A stretch of 64,000 nt of DNA, from positions 1-64,000 of IMG/VR virus record IMGVR_UViG_3300034107_000262. One strand, given 5' to 3'. This document shows positions 14,149 through 24,632 of the stretch, one piece after another. The stretch is from a virus. The notes under the pieces were generated by a model. It made no database searches and was not told the DNA's origin. It saw only the letters and a list, made by a program, of their open reading frames with translations. Made by a program: the position numbers and the translations under genes. Each line of letters starts with the position of its first letter. The stretch's first letter is position 1.

Positions 14149-14495
14149 ATCTGCAGCTGGAGTCATACTTTCAAAATAGCTCAGTTGGCATGACTCGTGA
14201 CCAGTATTTTGAAATGTGTGAGATGCTGGGCAACGAACCTTTAGATTCTGAGATTCCGGTCGAATACGATGACTTACCTTTAGAAGTTCAGGATGCTCTA
14301 CGTATCTATAATACTCTGCAAGATAATTGGGACTATATGGGCGGTAACTATATAGGCAAAAATCTTCATGGTATCAGAGATATATTCGAGATGAACGATA
14401 TAGAGAAAACAGATCATAAATCTATATATGAACTAATTCTACATATAGATAGAATTAGAGCAAAACAGATTCATGATAGCAAACCGAAAAAGTAA
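14088..14495 (+). CDS. Tail chaperone frameshift extension (lambda gpT-like part)
   Basis: This frame is best read as the C-terminal part of a fusion that starts at 13708 and shifts at 14115-14121, giving 138 residues of the short form followed by 124 of this one (LSEDQRQQVNLQLESYF onward). An ATG at 14088 has no ribosome-binding site, so independent initiation is unlikely. The extension is helical and acidic (EVQDALRIYNTLQDNW), as expected for the domain contacting tube subunits. It is followed by a terminator and a new promoter for the tape measure. Confidence 0.85.
   Translation: MGFGTGHRIGKLSEDQRQQVNLQLESYFQNSSVGMTRDQYFEMCEMLGNEPLDSEIPVEYDDLPLEVQDALRIYNTLQDNWDYMGGNYIGKNLHGIRDIFEMNDIEKTDHKSIYELILHIDRIRAKQIHDSKPKK
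14115..14121 (+). other. Programmed -1 frameshift site GGGAAAC
   Basis: GGGAAAC is read in the upstream frame as G GGA AAC, exactly the X-XXY-YYZ phase needed for a -1 slip. It lies in the overlap of 13708-14148 and 14088-14495, whose frames differ by -1. It resembles the lambda G-T slippery site GGGAAAG. Confidence 0.9.
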
Positions 14496-14525
14496 AGAGC
14501 CTCCTCTAGTAGGGGGCTTTTTTAC
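14496..14525 (+). terminator. Intrinsic terminator before the tape-measure gene
   Basis: AGCCTCCT pairs with AGGGGGCT (one G-T wobble) across a CTAGT loop, followed by TTTTTTA. It separates the chaperones from the tape-measure promoter at 14547. Confidence 0.75.
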
Positions 14526-14546
14526 GCCTCGCAGAAAAATACAAGC

Positions 14547-14575
14547 TTGACTTGTGCCACCCTCGATGGTATAAT
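14547..14575 (+). promoter_or_regulatory. Promoter for the tape-measure gene
   Basis: TTGACT (14547-14552), a 17-base spacer and TATAAT (14570-14575), 56 bases before the ATG at 14632. Confidence 0.8.
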
Positions 14576-14631
14576 TGTAGCAAATGTGAGTGACACATAA
14601 AATTTTTATACTGGCAACTCCAGGAGAATGT

Positions 14632-17600
14632 ATGGCAACAGATAATATAGTAAATATTGGCGTTAATGTATCGGACAATGGCTCAATTGCAAAAGTAACA
14701 AAGAACGTAGAAGTTTTAAGAGATTTATTAGTAAACACTGCCGCAATTGCTGCTCGGATTAACGTAGGTGGCGGAGCCATGCCCTTTGGTGGCATGGGAG
14801 CATCTACTGGTGCCCCACGTGCTGCACGTGCTGCTGGTGCAGCAGCTCCAGCAGCTGGTGGTGGTGGGGGTGGTTCTACTGGTGGTGGCGGGGCTGCAGC
14901 TACTGGTGGCGGCGGAACCTCAGGTAGCAGAGCCTTGAGCGAACAATCTAGATATGGTATGTTCAGAGGGGTTGCTGAAGAAACTGGATCGGCTGCTGGT
15001 AACTTTTCTCAACAAGCACAGGGAGCCAATGGCTTAGTACGTATATATGCTACATTAGCTGCTAACGTATACGCAGCTAGTGCTGCATTTGCCGCACTAT
15101 CTAAAGCGGCAGACATAAGTAATTTAACAGCGGGCCTAGATATGTTAGGCGCAGCTTCTGGTAAAAACTTGGGGGCAATGGCTAAAAGATTAGTCGAAGT
15201 AACTGAAGGTGGATTATCTTTAGCAAATGCAATGAAAGCTACGGCTAAGGCTAGCTCCGCCGGAATTTCTACAGATAACATCGAACGTTTAGGCATAGTA
15301 GCTAAAAAGTCATCCCAGGCTTTGGGTTTAGACATGAGTAATGCTTTTGACAGATTAAGTCGCGGTGTTACTAAGCTAGAACCAGAACTACTAGATGAAT
15401 TAGGTATATTTACTAAGATCGGTCCTGCTACAGAAGCTTACGCTAGAAGTATAGGTAAGAGTGTATCAGGTTTGACAGACTTTGAGAAACGCCAAGCGTT
15501 TGCTAATGCTGTACTAGATGAAGGCGAGAAGAAGTTTGGAGCAATTGATCTAGCTACAAATGGTTATAATATCATACTTGCTAAACTAACCAACGGTCTT
15601 CAAAAAGTTCTTGAAATGGCAAATAAAGTACTGAAGCCTATTATAGATTTTCTAAGCCAAAATCCTACAGCTCTACTCTTAGCGTTGGGGTTATTAGCTA
15701 AAATAATGTTTGGTAGTCTGGTACCTGCTTTAACTAAATGGAAAGAATCAAATAAATTAGTTACTGAAAGTACTCAGAAAAAGATCGACGCATTGCGCGA
15801 AGAACGTGCCTCGATGTTAGCTAGAAGAAATGAGATACTTGGTAATTCTGCTGCAATGAGATTACAGAATGCAGAAGATAGTCGTTCATTAAATTTACAA
15901 AAGCTACTATCGGACCCTAATTTAAATCCCAAAGTTAAAGCAGCTTTAACAACTACAAGTAGGATTGGCGAGGCAGGACCCCAAGCCCCCGTAACAAGTG
16001 CAGTTGGAGAGATTACACCAGACAGGTTAAAAGTACTAGAACAAGCAAAAAGATCTCTAGAACAGGATATTAGGGCACGTGCCGGACTGTATATTTCAGC
16101 CCCCGGATTAGCGGCAAAACAGGCAGAAGATCTAAAACATCTAGATCAAGTAATTAAAGCCCAAAAGGCTGCGACTCTGGCAGCCAAAGAATTAAATAAG
16201 GTCGAAGCTATTACTACCGCATCTAGAGGCGAAATTAAGTTACTAGATGCGGAAAGAAAAGCTCTATTAAGCCTACAGAAAAGTAACATAGTACAAAATA
16301 GTCTTGAAACTCAAGCTATTGACGGAACTAGAGCAGGATTTAGGGCACTAATAAAAGAATTAAGCCTTGCTAGACAAGGTTTTGATATTAATGGAGCAGC
16401 TTTCGCAGATTCTAGTAAGAAGTTAGGATTCTTTAGTGCAGCTGCAACTATGGCTATAGGCTCCGTTAAACTTCTAACGGGGGCACTAAATGCTCTTCTA
16501 GGTACCCTTAGTAGAATATTAATGATAATTGGAATAGTAACAGCAGTATTCCAAATACTTAATTCTATTTTCTCAACTTCTATTAAAGAATCTGCTAATT
16601 TTGCGGCAGCCAGTGATTTATTAGATAGTGCTTTAAAAAATGTGGGTAATACTTTAGATAATATTTCTAAGAAGAAGTTTCTAAGCGCTGAAAGCGTTCA
16701 GCAAACTGCAAATGCTTTTAACGACTTAACTGATGCTACTAGAAAACAATTAAAAGCATTTACGGAACTTACAACATCTCAAAATGGATGGGATAGATTC
16801 TGGGAAGGTATCTTTAGTGAGATCCCTGGAGTCAAAAGCAATACAGATATTCTAGCACAGAATTTAACTAATGCTATTGACCAATCTATAGTACTAATAA
16901 AAGACAAAAAATTAAGAGCTGAATTTGAGAAGAAATTATCGGGTATATATGACCCATCTGGTACTAAAAAAGAACGTATAGCAGGATTAAAAGTAGCTAT
17001 AGAAGGTGGCGAAAATATTGGTTTTATAACTAAAGAATTAGACAAAGTTAATGCTGCTATAAATAATGCCGCTAGTTCTTTGACATCTCTAGATGCAGGA
17101 TTTACTGAAATCTCCAAACAGGTTACGGATATAGCGACTAGTACAAAATTAACTGATGTAGGAGGTAAGTTAGGAACTTCTATGCTTGCTGAAGCAGATA
17201 GACTAACTAAAGCATTCAAAAATCCAGAAGAAGGTCTTATTGCATTAAGTAAAATAGTAAAAGATGTCAATTTAATTACTATTTTTCCAGATTCTGTATC
17301 TAGAGATTTAATAAATAACAAAGAGCAGATACTTGAATTAAGTGCCGCGTATCAAAAAGCTAGTGTAGAAGTAACTGATCTAGAATTAAGGGCTAAAAGT
17401 GCTCAAGGAGTAGACGCCCTAATTGTAGAAGAACAATTAGCTAAAGCTAGAAAAGTACTTTCAACTATACAGGCCTCTTCAAAGACTTTAGTGTCCTATT
17501 TTGATACTAAAGTTACTGGAGGATTAATAGAACAAGCCTTTAATAAGGTAGGTATATCATTAAAGAATGCTATAGTAGAGGCAGGTATTATCAGTGCTAG

Positions 17601-20600
17601 AGGATACGTAAGTATTCTATCTTCTTTAGGGGCTAATACTGCTTCTATGGAGGCAGATTTAAAAGTAAAAGAATTACAAAACCAAAAAGCAGTAGCTAGG
17701 GCCTCTTATGATCTAAGCCAAAGTTTAGTACGTAATAGATTAGCTATGGAAATTCTTACTCAGACCACCCTAGAAGGTAATGCGTTAAAAGCTATATCAA
17801 ATGCCTGGGAATCTAAAAATAAACAGGGCGATGACAAAGCTAAAGCTTTTACTACGCTTCAAGGGGCTATCACCGTAAACGACCTGCTACCTCAAGATAG
17901 ACAAGCTATAGCTAAAGCTCTACCTAATGGAGTAAGTAAAAGTACCGAATCAGCGAAAATATTTGAATTTGAAAAGACGACAGCTACTGCGGGGGTAGAA
18001 GACTTAAATAAAAAGCAAAATATAATATCTAAACTTGTACTAGATGCTATAGAGGTATTTAAAACTCCTGTAATAGATCCTAAACAGGTTATAGCCGACT
18101 CAGCAAAAGCTTTAGCCGAAGCTTTTGCTAAACGGATAAGTCTGGAAAGTAGTAAAAAGAGATTTTTTGCAGAGAATGGTGAAGGTAAGGCTAATCCAAA
18201 AGAAATAAGAAAAGGTGCAGCCGAAACAGGAACAGAAGCTTCCTCCATAGCTAAAGAGCTATATGTTAATATGGCGGGTCTAGAAGCTGTTATTTCTAAG
18301 TTAGATGCTCAAATAAAGGTAGCTAACCTAGAGGGGCAAGTAGGCAATATACGCGGAGAAGCAAAGAAAAATATTGAATCACAACAGCGCAAGGGTGGAG
18401 TAGCAGCAGATATAGTTACTACGTTGAAAGATGAAGAAAAACTATTAGGACTTTATAACGAAGGACTGGTAGTTAAACGACAAAAATATGAAGTAGAGGT
18501 TTCAGCCCGACAAGCAGCAGAAGATAGCATAAAACTAAATTCGGACTTAAAAGCTGCAGAATTAGTTTTAAGTAATATTAAAGATAAAACTAGCGATGCC
18601 GGTATAAAAGCAATAGAAACTGAAAAAGAGCTAAGAGAAAAAGTAAGAGAAAATGAAACTAGTTGGACTAAAAAAGAAAGAAAACAAGATACTGAACAAT
18701 TAATCGAACGTTTAACTGGTGCAGAATCTCTGGCAGTTATAGACAGAGAACGTCAAACTAAAACTCTAGAGTTTGAGAACAACATTAAGCAGACTTCAAT
18801 TGCTAATTTAGAAGCTGAACTAGGTATGCGTCAAGCCTTAGGAATTATTAGTGATAAAGAAATAGCTATCAGAATAGCTGAACTAAGTATCAGTAAGCAG
18901 GCTATAGATTATAGTCAACAAAAGTTAGCTATAGAAAATACAATAGCTGCTACTACAGCAAAAAATATCATAGATAGGGCAGGCCTTGAAAAAGCTGGAG
19001 CAACTCCAGCAACAATTGCAGTATTTGATGAAGCCGCAAAGAAAAACCTAGATATATTAAACTTACAGAAATCAAGCATAGATGCTCAAAATGCTTCTAA
19101 ACTATACGGTATAGAAATAAGCAAACAAACACAATTACAACTAGCCGCTGAAAAGAAGATCTTAGACGATCAAAAGTACGCAATGGATAATCTAGTAGCA
19201 AGTACTAATAGTTTAGCCCTAGTATTGGGGGATGTTGGCAAGAAATTTGGAGAAGGTTTGACAGGTTTACTTCAAGCTAATCAAGATTCTATTAATGCAC
19301 GTACAGCCCTTGATAAGAAGTATGCGGCAGATAAGACTGCTATTGAGGCACAGACTCAAGCGGATATAAATTCAATAGCAGATCAAGGACCAGAACAACA
19401 TCTTATGGAAATTGCTGACGCTACCGAAAAAGGTAATAAAGCCAAAATTAGCTTAGAGAAGAAATTTGCTAAAGATTCTATGAATTTAGAGTTTGAAAAG
19501 AACGCTAAAACGATTAGTTCCGCTAAAAATATGTTTTCTGAGAAAACTGCAGCATATAAAATACTAGCTAATGTAGAGAAAGTAATGCACATTAGTAAGC
19601 TGGCCATGGAAGCAAAAGAGATGGCTACGTCCTTATTTGCTGAAGGTAAGAAATTATTTGCAAAAGTATTTACTGCTGAAACCGGCGCTGCAGCAGCAGT
19701 TGCAGCAGTACCTGTAGAAATAGCAGCAGCTAACTCAGCCGCTGCAGGTGAGATTGCAGCGGCTGTTCCAGGAATTTTTGCTAAATTTAGTGCAATGATG
19801 GGACCCTGGGGCTGGGCCGCCGCAGCGGCAGTTGTAGCTGCTTTAGGATTTTCTGGGGGCGGACCTTCTAAACCACCAGCAGGATTCTCAGCCGAAGAAC
19901 AGCAAAAAGTTCAAGGTACGGGTCAAGTATACAGAGATGGTAAGTTAATGGATACGGGAGCAGGTGCTTTAGGCGACCCTACTCAAAAATCAGAATCAGT
20001 TGCAAATGGTATTGCTAATATTGAGAAGTATTCGTTTGACGGATTAGATTATTCTAATAAGATGTTAGATGCTCTTAAAGCAATTAAAGATAATACTGCT
20101 AATCTTAGCACTGCTATTCTTAGATCAATTCCTGGACTTAATATTAAACCAGCAGATATAAATAGTGGAAATTGGTTATTTGGTAAAAGTACCAGCGCAG
20201 TAGTAGATGCCGGAGTAATACTAGCAGGAAGTTTTGGACAGTTAATCGATAGGACAGGAGAACTATCTTCGTATATTAATACCGTGACTACTTCTAGTGG
20301 CTTATTTGGATTCGGCTCTGAAACTAATGCTAATAGTGAAATAAAAACTATTAATAATGAAACCGACTTAGCAAGAGTAGTTTCCAGTATAATAAGATCT
20401 GTTGGAGATGCTCTATCGGAAGCAGGTAGTACACTAGGTCTTGGTATGTCCGACGATATATTAGAAAGTTTTAGAAAACTTAAACTACCCGACGATATAA
20501 AAGCGTCTATTCTAGGACTAAAACCTTCAGAACAATCAGATGCTATTTTACAAGTTATAAGTGCGGGATTAGATTTAGCTGCTAAAGACCTTTTCAGTTC

Positions 20601-22551
20601 TTTAGAAAAGTATCAAAAAGCAGGAGAAACCTTTGGCGATACAGTTTTAAGACTTGCAAATGATACTATGGTAGTAAATAAAAACTTCCAAATGTTGGGC
20701 ATTAGTCTTACGAAGTTAGATGAAACTACAAGCACTGCTACCACAGCTATGTACGATGCAAGGAACCGAGCGCAAGAGAATCTGCGTCAAGTAACAGCAG
20801 CTAGAAATACAGTGGTTGAAACACCGGACCCCGGCGGCATGGGGTCTATTTCGAGTCTTGGAGCTACTTTTGAACAAGTACAAGCAGCTCAGAAAGCTTA
20901 TGATACGGCTGTTAATAACATAAATCGTGCAAATGCTGGTATGACTACTAATAATATAGCTCTTTATGAGACAATTATTGAAGCTTCTGGCGGATTAGAT
21001 AAATTTACAGAAAATACTAAAGCATTCTCTGAGGCTTTCTTAACAGATCGTGAAAAGATTACACCTAGAGTAGATGCTCTACATACTGCATTAGTAGATT
21101 TAACATACGGTACCATTACTACTAGAGATGAGTTTAAACAGTTAATCCTAGGTTTCAAGATTACAAATGAAACCAGTGCTGAAACTTACGCAAAACTAAT
21201 AGCTTTGTCTGCTGGCTTTGATGCAGTAGCTCAGTTTGAAGAAAAACTAGCAGATTCCAGGGATAGTCAGACAGATACAATTAGGAAACTAATAGGTACT
21301 GAAAAGACTTTAGCCGCCAGCTTAAAAGCTTCTAGAGATAGAGAACTTAAAGCTATGGACCCTAGTCTTGTAGCTACTCAGAAATATATTAATGCTCTAA
21401 CGGACGAAGTCGCAGCAAGAGATAAAGCAGCTACTGCAGTTAAGTCAACTATTGACAGTTTGAAGGGGTCGGTTACAACTCTAACAGATTATCAAACTAG
21501 CTTAAAAACTAGTGCTCAAGGTACTATGACCCCTGAACAACGTTATGCAGCGCTACAACAGGAACTTTTAGTTACCCAAACAGCGGCGATGGGGCCTACT
21601 GGTACTCCAGCCCAATTAGCCGCACAACAAGCAGCAGCAGCTAAATTACCACAAGCAGCATCCGCTTTCTTAGATGCTTCCAAGGTACTAAATGCTAGTT
21701 CAAGTAAGTATAGTGACGATCTAGCAGGTGTGCAGAAAATAATTGCAGATACTATTACTTCAGTTAGTGGAACTCAAACCTTAGCTGAGAAAAATCTGGA
21801 GGCTCTAGGGCCACTAGTTAGTATTGATGCCAGTGCTACACTAACATCTAAATTAATGCAAGATTTTTTAACTGCACAAGGAGTAACAGAAACTGCTAGA
21901 ATAGCTATGGATATTGCTACTAATCAATGGCAAACAAACTTATTAGCAGCACTTAATCCTACTGAGCAAGCTGGTCCTGTACAGCAAACAGCTGCAGAAA
22001 AAGCTGCTGCAGATGCAGCTGCATCTACTGCTGCATATGAAGCAGCTATGGCAGTAACCTCTGTCGCTTTACTTGATGGTACTGCAAGAATAACTGTAGT
22101 TAATGATTCTTTAGTACTTAGTGTTGGGGCATTAGATACCAGTACTATAGCATTAACTACTGCAGTAGGAGCTTTCGGCTTAGGGGTGGATAGTAATACT
22201 GCATCCGTACTTACTGCTGTTAATAGTAACTTAAATGCAAGCAGCGTTCTAGATACTAGTATGCGTTCGCTAAATACTAATGTTGATGACTTAAACTTTA
22301 ATATGTCTGATAATACTGCATCTCTTGGTTATCTGGGTAGCGAGGCTTTTGCCAGATTCTTAGCTAAGGCTGTCGGGGATGCTATAGATACTGGATCAAT
22401 TGTTACGGCTATCAATGATTCTACAGGAGCTCAGATTGTAGCTAATGCAACAGTAGTAGCTAATCAAACTGCAGAACTTACTGCCGCTCAATTAGATGCT
22501 ATAGCCTATCAAGATTATTTAGATCGTAGTGCTCTTCAAGGTGGTGGTTAA
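14632..22551 (+). CDS. Tail tape-measure protein
   Basis: 2,639 residues from the ATG at 14632, which has an AGGAGA site five bases upstream; a GTG 42 bases earlier lacks one. The protein sets tail length and is ejected ahead of the DNA. Visible parts: a glycine-rich linker (residues about 75-100), long lysine/glutamate/alanine coiled coils through most of the length, and hydrophobic segments near 335-375, 613-650 (ALLGTLSRILMIIGIVTAVF) and 1690-1740 (MMGPWGWAAAAAVVAALGF) that could cross the host inner membrane. A conserved peptidase or lysozyme motif was not found by eye. If the usual relation of about 1.5 angstrom per residue holds, the tail would be very long. It has its own promoter and ends at a terminator. 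Confidence 0.93.
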   Translation: MATDNIVNIGVNVSDNGSIAKVTKNVEVLRDLLVNTAAIAARINVGGGAMPFGGMGASTGAPRAARAAGAAAPAAGGGGGGSTGGGGAAATGGGGTSGSRALSEQSRYGMFRGVAEETGSAAGNFSQQAQGANGLVRIYATLAANVYAASAAFAALSKAADISNLTAGLDMLGAASGKNLGAMAKRLVEVTEGGLSLANAMKATAKASSAGISTDNIERLGIVAKKSSQALGLDMSNAFDRLSRGVTKLEPELLDELGIFTKIGPATEAYARSIGKSVSGLTDFEKRQAFANAVLDEGEKKFGAIDLATNGYNIILAKLTNGLQKVLEMANKVLKPIIDFLSQNPTALLLALGLLAKIMFGSLVPALTKWKESNKLVTESTQKKIDALREERASMLARRNEILGNSAAMRLQNAEDSRSLNLQKLLSDPNLNPKVKAALTTTSRIGEAGPQAPVTSAVGEITPDRLKVLEQAKRSLEQDIRARAGLYISAPGLAAKQAEDLKHLDQVIKAQKAATLAAKELNKVEAITTASRGEIKLLDAERKALLSLQKSNIVQNSLETQAIDGTRAGFRALIKELSLARQGFDINGAAFADSSKKLGFFSAAATMAIGSVKLLTGALNALLGTLSRILMIIGIVTAVFQILNSIFSTSIKESANFAAASDLLDSALKNVGNTLDNISKKKFLSAESVQQTANAFNDLTDATRKQLKAFTELTTSQNGWDRFWEGIFSEIPGVKSNTDILAQNLTNAIDQSIVLIKDKKLRAEFEKKLSGIYDPSGTKKERIAGLKVAIEGGENIGFITKELDKVNAAINNAASSLTSLDAGFTEISKQVTDIATSTKLTDVGGKLGTSMLAEADRLTKAFKNPEEGLIALSKIVKDVNLITIFPDSVSRDLINNKEQILELSAAYQKASVEVTDLELRAKSAQGVDALIVEEQLAKARKVLSTIQASSKTLVSYFDTKVTGGLIEQAFNKVGISLKNAIVEAGIISARGYVSILSSLGANTASMEADLKVKELQNQKAVARASYDLSQSLVRNRLAMEILTQTTLEGNALKAISNAWESKNKQGDDKAKAFTTLQGAITVNDLLPQDRQAIAKALPNGVSKSTESAKIFEFEKTTATAGVEDLNKKQNIISKLVLDAIEVFKTPVIDPKQVIADSAKALAEAFAKRISLESSKKRFFAENGEGKANPKEIRKGAAETGTEASSIAKELYVNMAGLEAVISKLDAQIKVANLEGQVGNIRGEAKKNIESQQRKGGVAADIVTTLKDEEKLLGLYNEGLVVKRQKYEVEVSARQAAEDSIKLNSDLKAAELVLSNIKDKTSDAGIKAIETEKELREKVRENETSWTKKERKQDTEQLIERLTGAESLAVIDRERQTKTLEFENNIKQTSIANLEAELGMRQALGIISDKEIAIRIAELSISKQAIDYSQQKLAIENTIAATTAKNIIDRAGLEKAGATPATIAVFDEAAKKNLDILNLQKSSIDAQNASKLYGIEISKQTQLQLAAEKKILDDQKYAMDNLVASTNSLALVLGDVGKKFGEGLTGLLQANQDSINARTALDKKYAADKTAIEAQTQADINSIADQGPEQHLMEIADATEKGNKAKISLEKKFAKDSMNLEFEKNAKTISSAKNMFSEKTAAYKILANVEKVMHISKLAMEAKEMATSLFAEGKKLFAKVFTAETGAAAAVAAVPVEIAAANSAAAGEIAAAVPGIFAKFSAMMGPWGWAAAAAVVAALGFSGGGPSKPPAGFSAEEQQKVQGTGQVYRDGKLMDTGAGALGDPTQKSESVANGIANIEKYSFDGLDYSNKMLDALKAIKDNTANLSTAILRSIPGLNIKPADINSGNWLFGKSTSAVVDAGVILAGSFGQLIDRTGELSSYINTVTTSSGLFGFGSETNANSEIKTINNETDLARVVSSIIRSVGDALSEAGSTLGLGMSDDILESFRKLKLPDDIKASILGLKPSEQSDAILQVISAGLDLAAKDLFSSLEKYQKAGETFGDTVLRLANDTMVVNKNFQMLGISLTKLDETTSTATTAMYDARNRAQENLRQVTAARNTVVETPDPGGMGSISSLGATFEQVQAAQKAYDTAVNNINRANAGMTTNNIALYETIIEASGGLDKFTENTKAFSEAFLTDREKITPRVDALHTALVDLTYGTITTRDEFKQLILGFKITNETSAETYAKLIALSAGFDAVAQFEEKLADSRDSQTDTIRKLIGTEKTLAASLKASRDRELKAMDPSLVATQKYINALTDEVAARDKAATAVKSTIDSLKGSVTTLTDYQTSLKTSAQGTMTPEQRYAALQQELLVTQTAAMGPTGTPAQLAAQQAAAAKLPQAASAFLDASKVLNASSSKYSDDLAGVQKIIADTITSVSGTQTLAEKNLEALGPLVSIDASATLTSKLMQDFLTAQGVTETARIAMDIATNQWQTNLLAALNPTEQAGPVQQTAAEKAAADAAASTAAYEAAMAVTSVALLDGTARITVVNDSLVLSVGALDTSTIALTTAVGAFGLGVDSNTASVLTAVNSNLNASSVLDTSMRSLNTNVDDLNFNMSDNTASLGYLGSEAFARFLAKAVGDAIDTGSIVTAINDSTGAQIVANATVVANQTAELTAAQLDAIAYQDYLDRSALQGGG

Positions 22552-22560
22552 GTAATAAAT

Positions 22561-22588
22561 AAAACCCTAGCCTAAAAGCTAGGGTTTT
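22561..22588 (+). terminator. Intrinsic terminator after the tape-measure gene
   Basis: AAAACCCTAGC (22561-22571) pairs perfectly with GCTAGGGTTTT (22578-22588) across a six-base loop. The T-run is short and the stem is symmetric. Confidence 0.7.
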
Positions 22589-22607
22589 ACCTAAATAGGA
22601 AAAGAAG

Positions 22608-24632
22608 ATGTATACTCAGTATGAACAAGCATGGCTAGAAGACTCTAGCGCAATCCGAATCGTCCTAGTTGAAGCTCAAGTTTATAATGTACTTACATCC
22701 ACAAATACTTATTTATATTTGTCTACCGATAACTACATTACAACTGATGGGTCAATTAGCTTCTTATCTATAATTAAAAATAACATTACCCTAAATGAAA
22801 CGTTATCTGCGGATGGTTCGGGTGCAATGACTTTTGGGGATATTGAGATAGCCAATCACAATGGCGAGTACGACACCTACTTTGATAAAGATAAGTACGT
22901 ATGGTCAAATAGAACTATTAAAATCTATTATGGGGATGCGCGCTGGACGTGTGCAAATTTAGCAGAAATAGTTTCCAAATTTAAAAATATATTCAATGGC
23001 GTAATTGATGATGCAGACTCTAGAAATAGAGTCTCATTTAATATTAAGATCAGAGATAAGTTAGAACGTCTTAATGCACCTCTTACTTCAGATAAGCTGG
23101 GCCCATACGGAACTTGGGCAGGCGGACAGCAAAATATAGATGCCATTAAACCACTAGTATTTGGAGAAGTTTTTAACATTACTCCAATGGTAATGGATCC
23201 ATCGTTACTTAAGTATATGTTTAACAACGCACCTTCAAGTGCTCTAGTTGAAATTAGAGATAACGGTGCACCTCTTAAAACTGATATAGTTACTGGTTTA
23301 ACTATATCAGCCACAGTATCTTCAGGGGTAATTACAGCAGCCAGTATATCTGCTGGAGGTAGTAATTACATGATAAGCGATAAAGTCTATGTAATTGACT
23401 CTAACAGTAATACTAATGCCGTCTTTACAGCTAATATGGCCAATACTACTCTTACCATTTTATCAGTAACTTCTGGTGTAATAAGTGTGGGCATGAAAGT
23501 TACAGGTATTGGTATACCTAGTAATACAGTTATTAATGGCGGTAGTGGAAGCAGCTTTACTGTTAATAATACTTTACCTACTTCTACTAGTGTAAGTATT
23601 ACGGGGGTTAATACCTTAGCAATAATAAATATAACTGGTGTAAATGGTGCAGGGGCTGCCACAAGTATTATTGTAGAGAATGGCGGTACCGGGTATTTAG
23701 GTAATGGTACTAAATCCACAGGTTTATACAAAGTAAGTATAAATAGAGAATTTAGTGCTGTAGATAATTCAGTAGGAATCTTTTGTTTAGCCTCACAACC
23801 TGCGGGTACTATTACATGTAGTGTACGTGGAGTTAATAATTCTATTAACTTAACTACAGGAGCTTTAGTAACAGGCACTTATTCAAATAATATTGCAAGT
23901 ATAGTCTCTCTAATAGCCACCCAGTATGGTAAGGAAAATACTAGATTTAATTATACAGACTTAGACCTCACCAACTTATCCGCAGCAGCATCGAGCCTGA
24001 CAGGTGTTGTAGTTAGCGATACTGCTAATGTATTAACAGTATGTAAACAAATAGTTAATAGTATAGGCTGTCAATTGTTTATTACGCGCGTTGGTAAGTT
24101 GCAAATATTACGCTATGGTGCAGGATATGTTAACGATCGAGATATTACCACAGTAACTGAATCAGATATTGTATATAACTCTTTGGCTATTAGTAACCGT
24201 TTGCCAGTAGTAGGCGCAGTTAAATTAGGTTATGCTAAAAACTATACGATACAGAGTAATTTACTTACAAGAATCTTACCTGCACACAAAGATATGTTTG
24301 CGCAAGAGTGGCTGAGTTTAACAGAATTAAATCAGTATGTAATTAGTAAATACGCACTATCTCAAGACGTAACCCAAACTGATACGCAGTTAATAAAAAC
24401 TGAGGAAGCTCTAGCAGAAGCAAAACGTAGATTAGATTTTTATAGTAGCCAGCGTATTGTTTATAGATTTACAGGTATATCTAAATTATTAGGGTTAAAA
24501 TTGGGGCAACAAGTAACATTAATTCACAGTAGGTTTAACCTATATAATTCAGGTAGTGGCGTAATTGGTCAAGTTATAACACTTCTTCCTAATTGGTCTA
24601 CTAACCGCGTTGACGTTGAGGTAATTATTTAA
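22608..24632 (+). CDS. Distal tail / baseplate hub-like protein
   Basis: 674 residues. The N-terminal 230 ([24 protein letters not shown]... [12 protein letters not shown]) and the last 200 ([25 protein letters not shown]... [24 protein letters not shown]) resemble siphophage tail-tip proteins that start tail assembly after the tape measure. The middle, about 235-370, contains Thr/Ser-rich beta repeats of the type [20 protein letters not shown], a module also present in the next protein. It immediately follows the tape-measure gene, as distal tail genes do, and its stop overlaps the next ATG (TAATG). The exact family is not assigned. Confidence 0.6.
   Translation: MYTQYEQAWLEDSSAIRIVLVEAQVYNVLTSTNTYLYLSTDNYITTDGSISFLSIIKNNITLNETLSADGSGAMTFGDIEIANHNGEYDTYFDKDKYVWSNRTIKIYYGDARWTCANLAEIVSKFKNIFNGVIDDADSRNRVSFNIKIRDKLERLNAPLTSDKLGPYGTWAGGQQNIDAIKPLVFGEVFNITPMVMDPSLLKYMFNNAPSSALVEIRDNGAPLKTDIVTGLTISATVSSGVITAASISAGGSNYMISDKVYVIDSNSNTNAVFTANMANTTLTILSVTSGVISVGMKVTGIGIPSNTVINGGSGSSFTVNNTLPTSTSVSITGVNTLAIINITGVNGAGAATSIIVENGGTGYLGNGTKSTGLYKVSINREFSAVDNSVGIFCLASQPAGTITCSVRGVNNSINLTTGALVTGTYSNNIASIVSLIATQYGKENTRFNYTDLDLTNLSAAASSLTGVVVSDTANVLTVCKQIVNSIGCQLFITRVGKLQILRYGAGYVNDRDITTVTESDIVYNSLAISNRLPVVGAVKLGYAKNYTIQSNLLTRILPAHKDMFAQEWLSLTELNQYVISKYALSQDVTQTDTQLIKTEEALAEAKRRLDFYSSQRIVYRFTGISKLLGLKLGQQVTLIHSRFNLYNSGSGVIGQVITLLPNWSTNRVDVEVII

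Noticed and set aside
14590-14631. Upstream GTG start of the tape-measure gene
   Set aside because: The GTG lacks a ribosome-binding site while the ATG at 14632 has AGGAGA at good spacing.
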